Assembly: GCA_963816955.1 (NCBI GenBank)
Contig: CAWFME010000007.1
Span: 310,001 to 374,000, forward strand
Length of the DNA stretch: 64,000 nt
Direction: 5' to 3'
Origin: DATFQI01 sp963816955
GTDB taxonomy: Bacteria > Actinomycetota > Thermoleophilia > Solirubrobacterales > Solirubrobacteraceae
Below the pieces are notes generated by a model. It was not told the origin of the DNA, did no database searches, and saw only the letters and a list, made by a program, of their open reading frames with translations. This document shows, one piece after another, positions 8,330 to 16,891 of this stretch (positions are counted from its first letter, which is position 1; each line of letters opens with the position of its first letter). Made by a program: the position numbers and the translations under genes.

Positions 8330-9280
8330 TCACGTCATGCGGAACGCGCGGCGATATGCGGTGGGAGTGGTGTGCAGCCGGCGCCGGAGGTGCTCGCGCA
8401 GCGCTGCCGACCCGCCGAAGCCGCTGCGGACCGCGACGTCCTCCACGGGGATGTCCGTGTGCTCGAGCAGCTCCTGCGCTGCGCGCGTTCGCTGCTCGAG
8501 CAGCCACTGGGCGGGCGTGGTGCCGGCCTCCTCGACGAAGCGCCGCGCGAACGTCCGCGGGGACACCGCCGCGTGGCGGGCGAGGCGCTCCACCGTCAGC
8601 CGCTCGGTCAAGTGCTCGAGGGCCCACGCCCGGGTCGCCTGAAGGCCTGCGGCGCGCGGGCCGCCCTCGTCGGCCGCGTCGATCGGCCGCCGCAGGAACT
8701 GCGCCTGCCCGCCGTCGCGATGAGGCGACACCACCATCCGGCGAGCGATCTCGGCCGCCCGCTCGGCGCCGAGGTCGCGCCGGACGATATGCAGGCAGAG
8801 ATCGAGCCCGGCGGCCACGCCGGCGCTCGTGAGGATGTCGCCTTCGTCGACGTACAGAACGGCAGGGTCCACGGTGACGGCCGGGAAGGTCGCAGCCAGA
8901 CGGGCGCTCTCGCTCCAGTGCGTGGTCGCTCGCTTCCCGTCCAACAAGCCGGCATATGCGAGCGCAAAGGCGCCCGTGCAGATCGAGGCGATGCGCGCGC
9001 CGCCCGCGGCGGCCTGCCGTAGCGCCTCGATCACCGCTGGCTCGGGTGGGACGATCTCCGAGCTGCCGGCCACGACGACGGTGTCCGCCGTCAGAAGGGC
9101 ATCGGGCCCGCAGGGCGCGACCAGATCGAAGCCGGTCGACGTCGTCACGGGACCCGCTACGGCGCCCGCCAGCGCGAACTCGTAGTCAGGAGCTCCGCAT
9201 TGACCGAACACGTGCGCCGGCGCTGCGAGATCCAGGGCGAGCACGCCGGGGAGGGCGAGGGCGACCACACGATGTGTCAT
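8330..9280 (-). CDS. GlxA-family transcriptional regulator (DJ-1/PfpI domain plus AraC HTH)
   Basis: This 316-residue regulator has an N-terminal class-I glutamine amidotransferase-like (DJ-1/PfpI) sensor domain with the nucleophile-elbow-like ASICTGAFALAYAG near residue 100. The C-terminal AraC DNA-binding domain carries two helix-turn-helices: RLARHAAVSPRTFARRF near 231 and VEDVAVRSGFGGSAALREHL near 272. Length (about 320) is normal for the family. It is divergent from the isochorismatase-family gene, and such pairs are common, so it probably controls that gene and possibly the downstream VOC gene. Confidence 0.92.
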   Translation of the reverse strand: MTHRVVALALPGVLALDLAAPAHVFGQCGAPDYEFALAGAVAGPVTTSTGFDLVAPCGPDALLTADTVVVAGSSEIVPPEPAVIEALRQAAAGGARIASICTGAFALAYAGLLDGKRATTHWSESARLAATFPAVTVDPAVLYVDEGDILTSAGVAAGLDLCLHIVRRDLGAERAAEIARRMVVSPHRDGGQAQFLRRPIDAADEGGPRAAGLQATRAWALEHLTERLTVERLARHAAVSPRTFARRFVEEAGTTPAQWLLEQRTRAAQELLEHTDIPVEDVAVRSGFGGSAALREHLRRRLHTTPTAYRRAFRMT

Positions 9281-9473
9281 TGGCAGGATCCTAGTGAGCG
9301 CCGATTTGCTGCCAGCACACGACGGCCAGGCCGGGATAGACGACGAGCGGGCCGTGCCGAGTCCAAATGCGACGCGTGCGATCGGGGAGGGTCGAGTACC
9401 CGTGGCAGGAACCCGACGAGAGATGGCATGCCGTCGCCTTTCGCTTCGCTGCCCGAGAGCGCATCATCGATCC

Positions 9474-10070
9474 ATGAGCCACGTCAAGGATTCCGCCGGA
9501 CGCCGTGCCCTGATCGTGATCGACCTCCAGAAGGGCTTCGATGATCAGGGCGGCTACTGGGGCGGCACGCGCAACAACCCGTCGTGCGAGGAGAACGTGC
9601 GGGCGCTGATCGACCACTTCCTGGCCGAGGGCTCGCCGGTCGTCCTGGTCAGGCACGACTCGAGCGACCCGGCGTCACCTCTGCATCCCGACCGTCCCGG
9701 CAACGCGTTCAAGCCCGAGCTGGAGGGCGTCGAGCCGGCCCTGCTGGTGCCCAAGCACGTGCATTCGGCGTTCCATGGGCAGGTCGACCTTCACGCATGG
9801 CTCAAGGAGGCAGGCATCACCGAGATCGCGATCAGCGGCATCCAGACGAACCGATGCTGCGAGACGACGGCGCGGATCGGCGGGGACCTCGGATACGACG
9901 TGAGGTTCGTGCTCGATGCGACCGCGACCTTCGACGAGCCGGCGCAGCAGGACCGGCCGGCGATCACCGCCGACGCGCTCTCCCAGACCACCGCGACCAA
10001 CCTGCACGGGAACTTCGCCGAGGTCATCACGACGGCCGAGACGCTCCGGGAGGCTCGCGCCGCAGTCTGA
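9474..10070 (+). CDS. Isochorismatase-family cysteine hydrolase
   Basis: This 198-residue cytoplasmic hydrolase has the family triad: aspartate in LIVIDLQKGF near residue 18, a lysine in LLVPKHVHSAF near 92, and the nucleophile cysteine in SGIQTNRCCETTARIGGDLGY near 126. Members hydrolyse nicotinamide, N-carbamoyl compounds or isochorismate; this one is nearest the generic nicotinamidase-like group. ATG at 9474 begins MSHVKDS, while the upstream in-frame extension to 9294 is Arg-rich and unlike the family. The gene is divergent from the GlxA-type regulator with about 190 bp between them. Confidence 0.9.
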   Translation: MSHVKDSAGRRALIVIDLQKGFDDQGGYWGGTRNNPSCEENVRALIDHFLAEGSPVVLVRHDSSDPASPLHPDRPGNAFKPELEGVEPALLVPKHVHSAFHGQVDLHAWLKEAGITEIAISGIQTNRCCETTARIGGDLGYDVRFVLDATATFDEPAQQDRPAITADALSQTTATNLHGNFAEVITTAETLREARAAV

Positions 10071-10213
10071 GCTCGAGGCGTTGCCGCACGCAGCGACGAA
10101 GATCGCGCGCCGGTCATCGAACTCGCGCTCCCTGAAGCCCGAGCGTCTTCTCCAGACCACTTATGACCGATTGGCATGTCCGGGCGCGCCGTTGGCCCCC
10201 TAGCGTCTGGAGC

Positions 10214-11383
10214 ATGGATCGCACGACGACACTGATCCACGGTGACGCGCCCTTCCGCTGGGACGACTCGGTCACACCGTCGATCGCCCAGAGCACCATC
10301 TGGAAGGCGAGCTCGGCGGAGGCGTTCAGCGCGGCCGCCGACGATCCGCTCAATCCGTTCCTCTACAACCGGCACGGGAACGCGAACAGCACCCAGGTCG
10401 CGGGACTCGTCGCCACCCTGGAGGGCGCCGAGCGCGCGATGGTGACCGCATCGGGCATGGGAGCCATCACGACCCTGGTGCTGACGCTGGTCAAGGCGGG
10501 CGACCACGTCCTCGGCCAGCGCAGCATGTACCCCGGCGTAAGCGACATGATGCTCCGCCTGCTCCCGCGCCTGGGGGTGGAGTGCACCACGGTCGACCAG
10601 TCCGACACCGCTGCCTTCGAGCGCGCGCTGCGGCCGAACACGACGGTCGTGCTGCTCGAGACCCCGAGCAACCCTCGCCTGGAGGTGACCGACCTCGGAG
10701 CGGTCACCGACCTCGTGCGCGCGCACGGCGCCGTCACGGTCGCCGACAACACCTTCGCCACGCCCATCAACCAGCGGCCGCTCGAGTTCGGGGTCGATGT
10801 CGTATGGCACAGCGCGACGAAGTACATGGGCGGGCACTCCGACCTCATGGCCGGCGTGATCGCAGGGACGGCCGAGCTGATCGAGCGCGTGTGGAGCACG
10901 TCGATGATCGCCGGCAGCGTGTGCGCGCCGTTCAACGCCTGGCTGCTGCTGCGCGGCCTGCGCACCCTGGGCGTGCGCATGGAGCGCCACAACGCCAACG
11001 GACTCGCCGTGGCCGCCGCGCTGGACGCGCACGCGGCCGTCAGCCGCGTGCACTACGCCGGGCTCCCGGATCACCCCGGGCACGCGGTCGCCGCCCGTCA
11101 GATGTCCGGGTTCGGGGGCGTGCTCTCGATCGAGCTCGGAGGCGGCTATCGGGCGGCCGACCGCTTCATCGAGAAGCTGTCGCTGGCGCGCCGCGCGTCG
11201 AGCCTCGGTGACGTGGGCTCGCTCGTGGTCCATCCGGCGTCGCTGTGGTCGAAGACCCTCACCCCGGAGGAGCTCGAGACGGCCGGAGTCCCTCGCGGTC
11301 TCGTGCGATTCAGCGCCGGCATCGAGGACACCGACGACCTCGTCGAGGACGTGCTCAGCGCCGCCGACGACGCCGGCCGGTGA
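10214..11383 (+). CDS. Cys/Met-metabolism PLP-dependent enzyme (cystathionine lyase/synthase or methionine gamma-lyase type)
   Basis: This 389-residue trans-sulfuration enzyme is recognised by the Schiff-base lysine in VVWHSATKYMGGHSD near residue 202, the PLP-phosphate region ASGMGAITTL near 82, and VLLETPSNPRLEVTD near 150. The family handles cystathionine, homocysteine, methionine or O-acetylhomoserine; specificity cannot be assigned by eye. The start at 10214 is preferred over an in-frame ATG at 10163, whose extra residues look like untranslated leader. No sulfur-metabolism genes flank it. Confidence 0.9.
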   Translation: MDRTTTLIHGDAPFRWDDSVTPSIAQSTIWKASSAEAFSAAADDPLNPFLYNRHGNANSTQVAGLVATLEGAERAMVTASGMGAITTLVLTLVKAGDHVLGQRSMYPGVSDMMLRLLPRLGVECTTVDQSDTAAFERALRPNTTVVLLETPSNPRLEVTDLGAVTDLVRAHGAVTVADNTFATPINQRPLEFGVDVVWHSATKYMGGHSDLMAGVIAGTAELIERVWSTSMIAGSVCAPFNAWLLLRGLRTLGVRMERHNANGLAVAAALDAHAAVSRVHYAGLPDHPGHAVAARQMSGFGGVLSIELGGGYRAADRFIEKLSLARRASSLGDVGSLVVHPASLWSKTLTPEELETAGVPRGLVRFSAGIEDTDDLVEDVLSAADDAGR

Positions 11384-11414
11384 GCGTCCGACGCGCGCCG
11401 ACCGTGCCCGGACC

Positions 11415-11777
11415 ATGACGGTCGGGGAGGCACGACTGCTCGCCGAGGCGGTCGACGCGGCCGTCGCGGTCTGCGCCCGCGTCGAGCAGATCGCGGCCAC
11501 GAGCGAGTCGTGCGCGCTGTTGCTCCTCGTCGCGGAGGGCCATCGCGACGCGCTGGAGTCGCTGCGCTCGCAGCCCAGGGCGCCGGCCGACGAAGAAGCC
11601 CGCCGGCTGGCCGTCGCCGCCGAGGTGCTGGCGGAGCTGAAGGACGTCGCAGCCGCCGCGGCTGAGCACTACCGGGAGGCGCTGGGAGCACGGCATCACG
11701 TCCCGCGTCCGCACGGCAACCACGGGCCCCTGCGGCCGCACCGCCCGCGCGGCGCCGCCAGGAAGCGGTGCCACTGA
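11415..11777 (+). CDS. Small Ala/Glu-rich helical protein, unknown
   Basis: This 120-residue ORF starts 31 bp after the PLP enzyme. The first 90 residues form an amphipathic, alanine-rich helical pattern (GEARLLAEAVDAAVAVCARV; VLAELKDVAAAAAEHYREAL) and the tail is His/Arg/Pro-rich. I do not recognise a family. The helical pattern and the correct orientation support coding, but no ribosome site is obvious and a competing frame exists on the opposite strand. Confidence 0.45.
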   Translation: MTVGEARLLAEAVDAAVAVCARVEQIAATSESCALLLLVAEGHRDALESLRSQPRAPADEEARRLAVAAEVLAELKDVAAAAAEHYREALGARHHVPRPHGNHGPLRPHRPRGAARKRCH

Positions 11778-11875
11778 ACCCATGCGACAGGAAACGGTCA
11801 CCACGCTCACCGCGCAGCGACCCGATCGGGCTCGCGCCCGACGGGAGCGCACCGGCGCGTTCCCGGCGAATGCGC

Positions 11876-12334
11876 TCAGCGCGCCAGCTGAAACTGCCGG
11901 GTGCCGTCGGCGTCGCTGACGGTGACCGTGCCGTCGGCGGTCATCTTGCCCAGGTTGTCGTAGACGACGGCGCGGTGGATCCCCGTACCCTTCGCGATGC
12001 TCGTCGCGCCCGATGCGCCGCTCTCCCGGAGGAAGGCGACGATGCGCTCCCGGTTGACGCCTTGGGGCGCCCGCGGGCGCTTCCGGCCCGATGCGCGCCT
12101 GCTGCGCGTACGTGCCTGCGCGCTCTTGCTCGTGCGGCCGGCAACGGCGCCTTCCGGTGAACGCCGGGAGCGCGGCGCCGCGGACCCCGCCCTCGTCGCC
12201 GCGGCGACCTCCTCCAGCGCACGCGCGAGATGCTCGCGCTCCGCTCGCAGCCCCTCGGTCTCCGCGAGCATCCGGTCGATCTCGGCGATGCGGCGCTGAA
12301 GGCTGGCGGTCGCTTCACTCAAGCTCGTGCTCAT
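11876..12334 (-). CDS. Coiled-coil plus winged-helix DNA-binding protein
   Basis: This 152-residue protein has an N-terminal coiled coil (residues about 5-50, LQRRIAEIDRMLAETEGLRA), an Arg/Ser-rich linker, and a C-terminal winged-helix-like domain NRERIVAFLRESGASGATSI followed by GIHRAVVYDNLGKM near residues 95-135. It resembles small regulators in which a coiled coil drives dimerisation and the wing reads DNA. The target is unknown. It stands alone between two gene remnants. Confidence 0.75.
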   Translation of the reverse strand: MSTSLSEATASLQRRIAEIDRMLAETEGLRAEREHLARALEEVAAATRAGSAAPRSRRSPEGAVAGRTSKSAQARTRSRRASGRKRPRAPQGVNRERIVAFLRESGASGATSIAKGTGIHRAVVYDNLGKMTADGTVTVSDADGTRQFQLAR

Positions 12335-12546
12335 CGCGATGAAAGACTACAGACAGGCGACGCCACTCGGGGCTGGGTGGGCGACCGGCGATCTCGCCAT
12401 GCGACATCGCCTCCGTCGGCCGACCCACGGTCACGACGCGACGTGGCGTCGGCAGGCTCGGCCGGCGTCTCCGAGACCGACCGGTCCTCCTTGCTGGGCG
12501 CCGGAGGGGCGGCCGCCGCCCGGGCGGGCGCTGCTCGCGCGAGATC

Positions 12547-12750
12547 TCACGGCGCAGTCGCATCAGCGCGGAGTTCCGGGCTGATGCCGAGCCGGCGCGC
12601 GAGGTATCGATGCATCGGCGCCGCGTAGCGCTCGAAGAGCGCGGCGAACGCCTCGGGGTCCAGCAGGGACCGCTCGATCGCCTGAGCATCGGTGATCCGA
12701 TCGTCGACATCGCCACCGCTCCGCCCGGAGGTTCTCGCGTAGGCCGTCAT
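12547..12750 (-). pseudogene. N-terminal fragment of an ECF-type RNA polymerase sigma factor
   Basis: The peptide contains the region-2 start of an extracytoplasmic-function sigma factor: DAQAIERSLLDPEAFAALFE then RYAAPMHRYLARRLG. Normally this continues into region 2.2-2.4 and region 4, but here the frame ends within a dozen residues after RRLG and no region 4 is present in any frame downstream to 12335. It is therefore a truncated remnant. A longer in-frame start exists at 12789. It diverges from the substrate-binding protein gene. Confidence 0.6.
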
Positions 12751-12929
12751 CGTGGTACCCGTTCGCCGATCCTCGCGAGTGGGTTCCATTGTCGTCTGGC
12801 GACGACGCTCTGCCGGCGCTCGTTCGATGCGACGATCGCATCGGAGTGATCACCAGTTCGAGTTGTGACGGCGATCGGGCGCTGGTCAGCTGTGGTGCCT
12901 GGACACGTACATGGCCTGAGGAGGCTGGT

Positions 12930-14189
12930 GTGAACGCAAGGACGACGAGCGCCGCGCTCGTGATGATCTCCGCCGTCTTCGCCGCAGGGTGCGGCGACGG
13001 CGGCAACTCCGGCGGTGGCGGTGGCGGTGGCGGCGAGGCCGCCAAGTCGGTCACCGTCTACTCGTCGCTGCCGCAGCAGGGAGCCCAGCGGCCGCAGACG
13101 ACGGACCTCATCAAGGGCATCGAGCTCGCGCTCGAGCAGGTCGGCGGCCGGGCCGGCGACATCAAGGTCGAGTACAAGTCGCTCGACGACTCGACCGCGC
13201 AGGCCGGCGCTTGGACGCCTGAGGCGGTCTCCGCCAACGCCCGCAAGGCGGCGCTGGACGACAGCACGGCGGTCTACATCGGAGAGTTCAACTCCGGCGG
13301 CTCCGCGGTCTCGATCCCGATCCTCAACGAGGCCGGCGTGCCGCAGATCAGCCCGGCCAACACCGCCGTGGGCCTGACCACCGACGAGCCGGGCGCCGAC
13401 GCCGGCGAGCCGGACAAGTACTACCCGAGCGGCGAGCGCACCTACGCGCGCATCGTCCCGAAGGACACGATCCAGGGCGCCGCTCTGGCCTCGCTCATGA
13501 AGCAGGACGGCTGCACGAAGGTCCAGATGATCAACGACAAGGAGGTCTACGGTGCGGGCCTCTCGCGCAACATCGAGAACTCCGCGAAGGAGCAGGGCCT
13601 CGAGATCATCTCCAACGAGGCGATCGACAAGAACGCGGCCAACTACCGCTCGCTCGCCTCCAAGGCCGAGGGCGCCGGCGCGGACTGCATGGTCTACTCC
13701 GGAATCACCGCCAACAACGGGGTGCAGCTCTTCAAGGACTTCGCGGCGGCGATCCCGGACGCGAGGCTCTACGGGCCGGACGGCATCGCGGAGGCCGGCT
13801 TCGCCGACCCGAAGGAGGGCGGCATCCCGGCCTCGATCGCTCCGCGCGTGAAGGCGACGGTGGCGACGCTGTCGCAGGACGAGTACCCGGAAGCGGGCCA
13901 GAGGTTCTTCGCCGACTTCGAGAGGAAGTACGGCGACAAGAACCCGAATCCCTACTCGATCTACGGGTACGAGGCCATGCGCCTGGCGTTGGACGCGATC
14001 GAGCGCTCCGAGACGGGTGCCAAGGAGGACGTACGCCAGGCGATCTTCGAGACGAAGGATCGCGAGAGCGTGCTCGGGACGTACTCGATCGACGAGAACG
14101 GCGACACGACACTCACGGATTACGGCGTGTACACGATCGAGGGAGGCGAGCTCGTCTTCGACCAGACGATCAATGCGGACGTCGAGTGA
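12930..14189 (+). CDS. Exported substrate-binding lipoprotein (type I periplasmic-binding, branched-chain amino acid-like)
   Basis: This 419-residue lipoprotein has a signal peptide ending in a lipobox (SAVFAAGC, Cys near residue 22), a Gly-rich linker, then a type-I periplasmic-binding fold of the LivJ/Peripla_BP_6 type: VTVYSSLPQQGAQRPQT, GEFNSGGSAVSIPILNEAGV and YPSGERTYARIVPKD. The start is GTG at 12930, fixed by GAGGAGG just upstream (12918-12924); the in-frame extension to 12789 is not part of the protein. No permease or ATPase genes flank it, so it is an orphan binding protein that either serves a distant ABC importer or acts as a sensor. Its core resembles the C-terminal domain of the regulator at 44489-47569. 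Confidence 0.93.
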   Translation: MNARTTSAALVMISAVFAAGCGDGGNSGGGGGGGGEAAKSVTVYSSLPQQGAQRPQTTDLIKGIELALEQVGGRAGDIKVEYKSLDDSTAQAGAWTPEAVSANARKAALDDSTAVYIGEFNSGGSAVSIPILNEAGVPQISPANTAVGLTTDEPGADAGEPDKYYPSGERTYARIVPKDTIQGAALASLMKQDGCTKVQMINDKEVYGAGLSRNIENSAKEQGLEIISNEAIDKNAANYRSLASKAEGAGADCMVYSGITANNGVQLFKDFAAAIPDARLYGPDGIAEAGFADPKEGGIPASIAPRVKATVATLSQDEYPEAGQRFFADFERKYGDKNPNPYSIYGYEAMRLALDAIERSETGAKEDVRQAIFETKDRESVLGTYSIDENGDTTLTDYGVYTIEGGELVFDQTINADVE

Positions 14190-14375
14190 CCTGACCGACG
14201 ACCCTCGCCGAGCGCCCGAGGCGACACGACCGTGCGCCGTGTCGCCTCGGCTGTCGCGTCCTACGCGCATGGTGCATACTTGGCGTCGTCATGCACGCGC
14301 ACGAACACAGCCGGACGACGCTTGTCTGACCTCCGGCTGGTCGGCACGACGGGAGTGGCCAGGCTGTGGGCCGGC

Positions 14376-15287
14376 ATGGAGCTGCGCCATCTGCTCGCGC
14401 TCCAGGCGATCGCCGAGCACGGCTCCTTTCACCGCGCGGCTGCGCAGCTCGATTACACGCAGTCCGGAGTCAGCCAGCAAGTCCGCGCCCTCGAGCGGAT
14501 CGTCGGGGAGCAGCTCGTCGAGCGCCCGGGCGGCTCGCGACCCGTGAGCCTGACCGCTTATGGCGAGGTGGTGCTGCGCCACGCCCGCGCCGTGTTCGAC
14601 CAGGTCACGGCCGCGAAGGCCGATGTCGTGGCGCTGCGCGCCGGGAGGGGCGGCCTGCTGCGCGTCGGCGCGTTCCAGAGCGTCGGCGCCACGCTGCTCC
14701 CGCCGCTGCTCAGCCGCCTCGCACGCGACATGCCCTCGCTGCGCATCGCACTCACGCAGACAACGTCGGATCCCGAGCTGTTCGAGCTGCTCGAGGCGGG
14801 CGCGCTCGACGTCACCTTCGCGATGCTGCCGATCCCCGACGGGCCCTTCGCCACCCTCGAGCTGTTCGCCGACCCGTTCGTGGCGATGGTGGCCGCGGAC
14901 TCGGCGCTCGCGCGCCGAGGCGGACCCCTCCGGTTGCGCGAGCTGACCGAGCTGCCGCTGGTCGTCTCCCAGAGCTGTCGCGGGACCAGCCGGATGGAGA
15001 TGCTGCTGGCCGAGCGCGGCATCGAGCTCAACGTGGCGCACCGGCTGGACGACAACGGCACCACCTACGGACTGGTCGCCGCCGGCGCGGGCGTCGCGCT
15101 CGTCCCGCAGCTCGTCGCCGCGGGCGCCAACGGGGATGTGGCGGTGCTCGAGCTCGACGAGCCGCTGCCACCACGACGGCTCGTCGCGGCATGGCACAAG
15201 GACCGCAGCCTGCCCGCCGCCCGGCACACGTTCGTGCAAGAGGTGCTCGAGACGTGCAGGGGCTTGGGCTTGTCGCCAAGACGATGA
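14376..15287 (+). CDS. LysR-family transcriptional regulator
   Basis: This 303-residue protein is a complete LTTR. It has an N-terminal winged HTH MELRHLLALQAIAEHGSFHR...YTQSGVSQQVRALE (residues 1-45), a linker helix to about 85, and the two-lobed effector-binding domain (LLRVGAFQSVGATLLPPLLS onward). The start at 14376 begins at the canonical MELRHL; upstream in-frame codons to 14232 are not conserved-looking. The target is unknown. It converges on the MocR regulator gene 28 bp away. Confidence 0.93.
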   Translation: MELRHLLALQAIAEHGSFHRAAAQLDYTQSGVSQQVRALERIVGEQLVERPGGSRPVSLTAYGEVVLRHARAVFDQVTAAKADVVALRAGRGGLLRVGAFQSVGATLLPPLLSRLARDMPSLRIALTQTTSDPELFELLEAGALDVTFAMLPIPDGPFATLELFADPFVAMVAADSALARRGGPLRLRELTELPLVVSQSCRGTSRMEMLLAERGIELNVAHRLDDNGTTYGLVAAGAGVALVPQLVAAGANGDVAVLELDEPLPPRRLVAAWHKDRSLPAARHTFVQEVLETCRGLGLSPRR

Positions 15288-15315
15288 ACACGGCCCGCTC
15301 GAAGGACGGCACCGC

Positions 15316-16764
15316 CTAGACGACTTGAAGGACCCTGTCGTGGCTCTCGACGTGCACAAGCCCGTCCCAGGCGGACGCCAGCCGCTCGAGCGCGGCTTCG
15401 AGCGTGTCGGCCGAGAGGGAGTACGGGAGTCGCAGGTAGCGGTCGAGAGCCCCGTCGGGCGAGAGCCGCGGGCCGGGGATGAGCACGATCCCGTGGCGGT
15501 AGGCGGCGTCCGCGAGCAGGCTGCTGGAGGTGACCGGAAGGCGCACCCAGGCCGACAGGCCCCCGCTTGGCACCTCCATCTCCCAGCCGAGCCGCCTCAC
15601 TGCGGCGACCACGGTGTCGCGCTGGGAGAGCACTGCCTCCTTGCGGGTCTCGAGGTACTCGTCGAGCGTCGCGAGCAGGCTGGTGGCGGCGAGCTGCTCG
15701 ATCGGTGCACCACCGAGGTCGGCTGCCGTGCGCGTGGCGGCCAGCGCCGCCACATGACGGGGGCTCGCGCGCACCCAGCCGATGCGCAGACCGCCCCAGA
15801 TCGCCTTGCTGAGCGACCCGATACTGATCACGGCGTCAGCAGGGTCGTGCGCCGCCACGGGCCGGCCGGCCTCCCTCGGATCGAGCCGCACCTCGGCGAG
15901 CGTCTCGTCGACGATCAGCATGACCGCGTGCCTGCGGCACAGTCGGACCAGCTCCTTGCGCTGCTCATCGCCCATGAACCGGCCGGTCGGATTGTGGAAG
16001 TCGGGCATGAGGTACGCGAGCCGCGCGCCCGTTTGGATCAACAGCGTCTCCAGCGCCTCCAACTGCCACGGCTCCGTGGAGACGTCGAGGCTGACCATGC
16101 GGGCGCCGGCGAGGCGCAGGCTGTCCATCGCACCGGGATAGGTCGGCGACTCGACGACGACGGTCTCGCGGGTGCGGACGAACGTCCGCAGGAGCAGGTC
16201 GATCGCTTGCTGGGCGCCCGCCGTGACCAGGATCTGCTCGGGCGCGGTCCTGACGCCGCGAAGCTCGTAGCGGCGGGCGATGGCCGCCCGCAGCGACTGC
16301 AGCCCGAGCGGGTGATAGCCGTGATGGTTCAGCAGGATCGCGGCCTGCGAGGCCGCGTCCTGCAGCGCCGCGATGACCCACTCGTCAGCGAGCGGCGACG
16401 CCTTGGACAAGTCGACGAGCGGCAGCACGGACGCCTCGAGGCGGCCGGCCCCGGACCACGCGTTGAAGCGATCGACCGACCGGGCGCTCAACCGCGTGAC
16501 GCTGCCCGCCCCGCGGCGACTCTCGAGCAGCCCATGCTCCCGTAGGACCCCATAAGTCCGCACCACGGTCGTACGGCTCACGCTGAGCTCGTCCGCGAGC
16601 CCCCGCTCTGACGGGAGCCGGACTCCCGGTGCCACGCGCCCGTCCGAGAGCAGCTGGGCGAGCCGGCGCGACAGCCGCGCGTAGATGGGACCCGGTCCCT
16701 CCCGCCAGTCACCCAGGAGTCGCACGAGCGTGTGCGGGGTGATGTGGCGGCGGGCGCTCGACAT
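15316..16764 (-). CDS. MocR-type regulator: GntR winged helix fused to class-I aminotransferase domain
   Basis: This 482-residue protein has a GntR DNA-binding domain at residues about 25-95 (IYARLSRRLAQLLSDGRVAP, SRTTVVRTYGVLREHGLLE) followed by an aminotransferase-like domain that would hold PLP through the lysine in SIGSLSKAIWGGLRIGW near residue 316. MocR proteins such as PdxR and GabR sense PLP or amino compounds and usually control a neighbouring gene. A CCAA-N10-TTGG palindrome at 16781-16798, just upstream of the start, is a plausible autoregulatory operator. Confidence 0.92.
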   Translation of the reverse strand: MSSARRHITPHTLVRLLGDWREGPGPIYARLSRRLAQLLSDGRVAPGVRLPSERGLADELSVSRTTVVRTYGVLREHGLLESRRGAGSVTRLSARSVDRFNAWSGAGRLEASVLPLVDLSKASPLADEWVIAALQDAASQAAILLNHHGYHPLGLQSLRAAIARRYELRGVRTAPEQILVTAGAQQAIDLLLRTFVRTRETVVVESPTYPGAMDSLRLAGARMVSLDVSTEPWQLEALETLLIQTGARLAYLMPDFHNPTGRFMGDEQRKELVRLCRRHAVMLIVDETLAEVRLDPREAGRPVAAHDPADAVISIGSLSKAIWGGLRIGWVRASPRHVAALAATRTAADLGGAPIEQLAATSLLATLDEYLETRKEAVLSQRDTVVAAVRRLGWEMEVPSGGLSAWVRLPVTSSSLLADAAYRHGIVLIPGPRLSPDGALDRYLRLPYSLSADTLEAALERLASAWDGLVHVESHDRVLQVV

Positions 16765-16780
16765 CGTCGTTCCGAAGATA

Positions 16781-16798
16781 CCAACCGCTGCCTATTGG
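16781..16798. promoter_or_regulatory. Candidate MocR operator (CCAA-N10-TTGG inverted repeat)
   Basis: The sequence CCAACCGCTGCCTATTGG is a dyad with four-base arms, 17 bp upstream of the MocR ATG. On the minus strand a TATCTT -10-like element overlaps its promoter-proximal side, so a protein bound here would block transcription. The arms are short, so chance occurrence is possible. Confidence 0.35.
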
Positions 16799-16891
16799 AC
16801 CCTGACGCGAGCGCAAGTGGTCTGCTTCGGGTCGCCGGCACGACCGGCGCGTCTCCGTGCGCGCTGCGTCGCGCGGTGGAGGATCGCGGAC

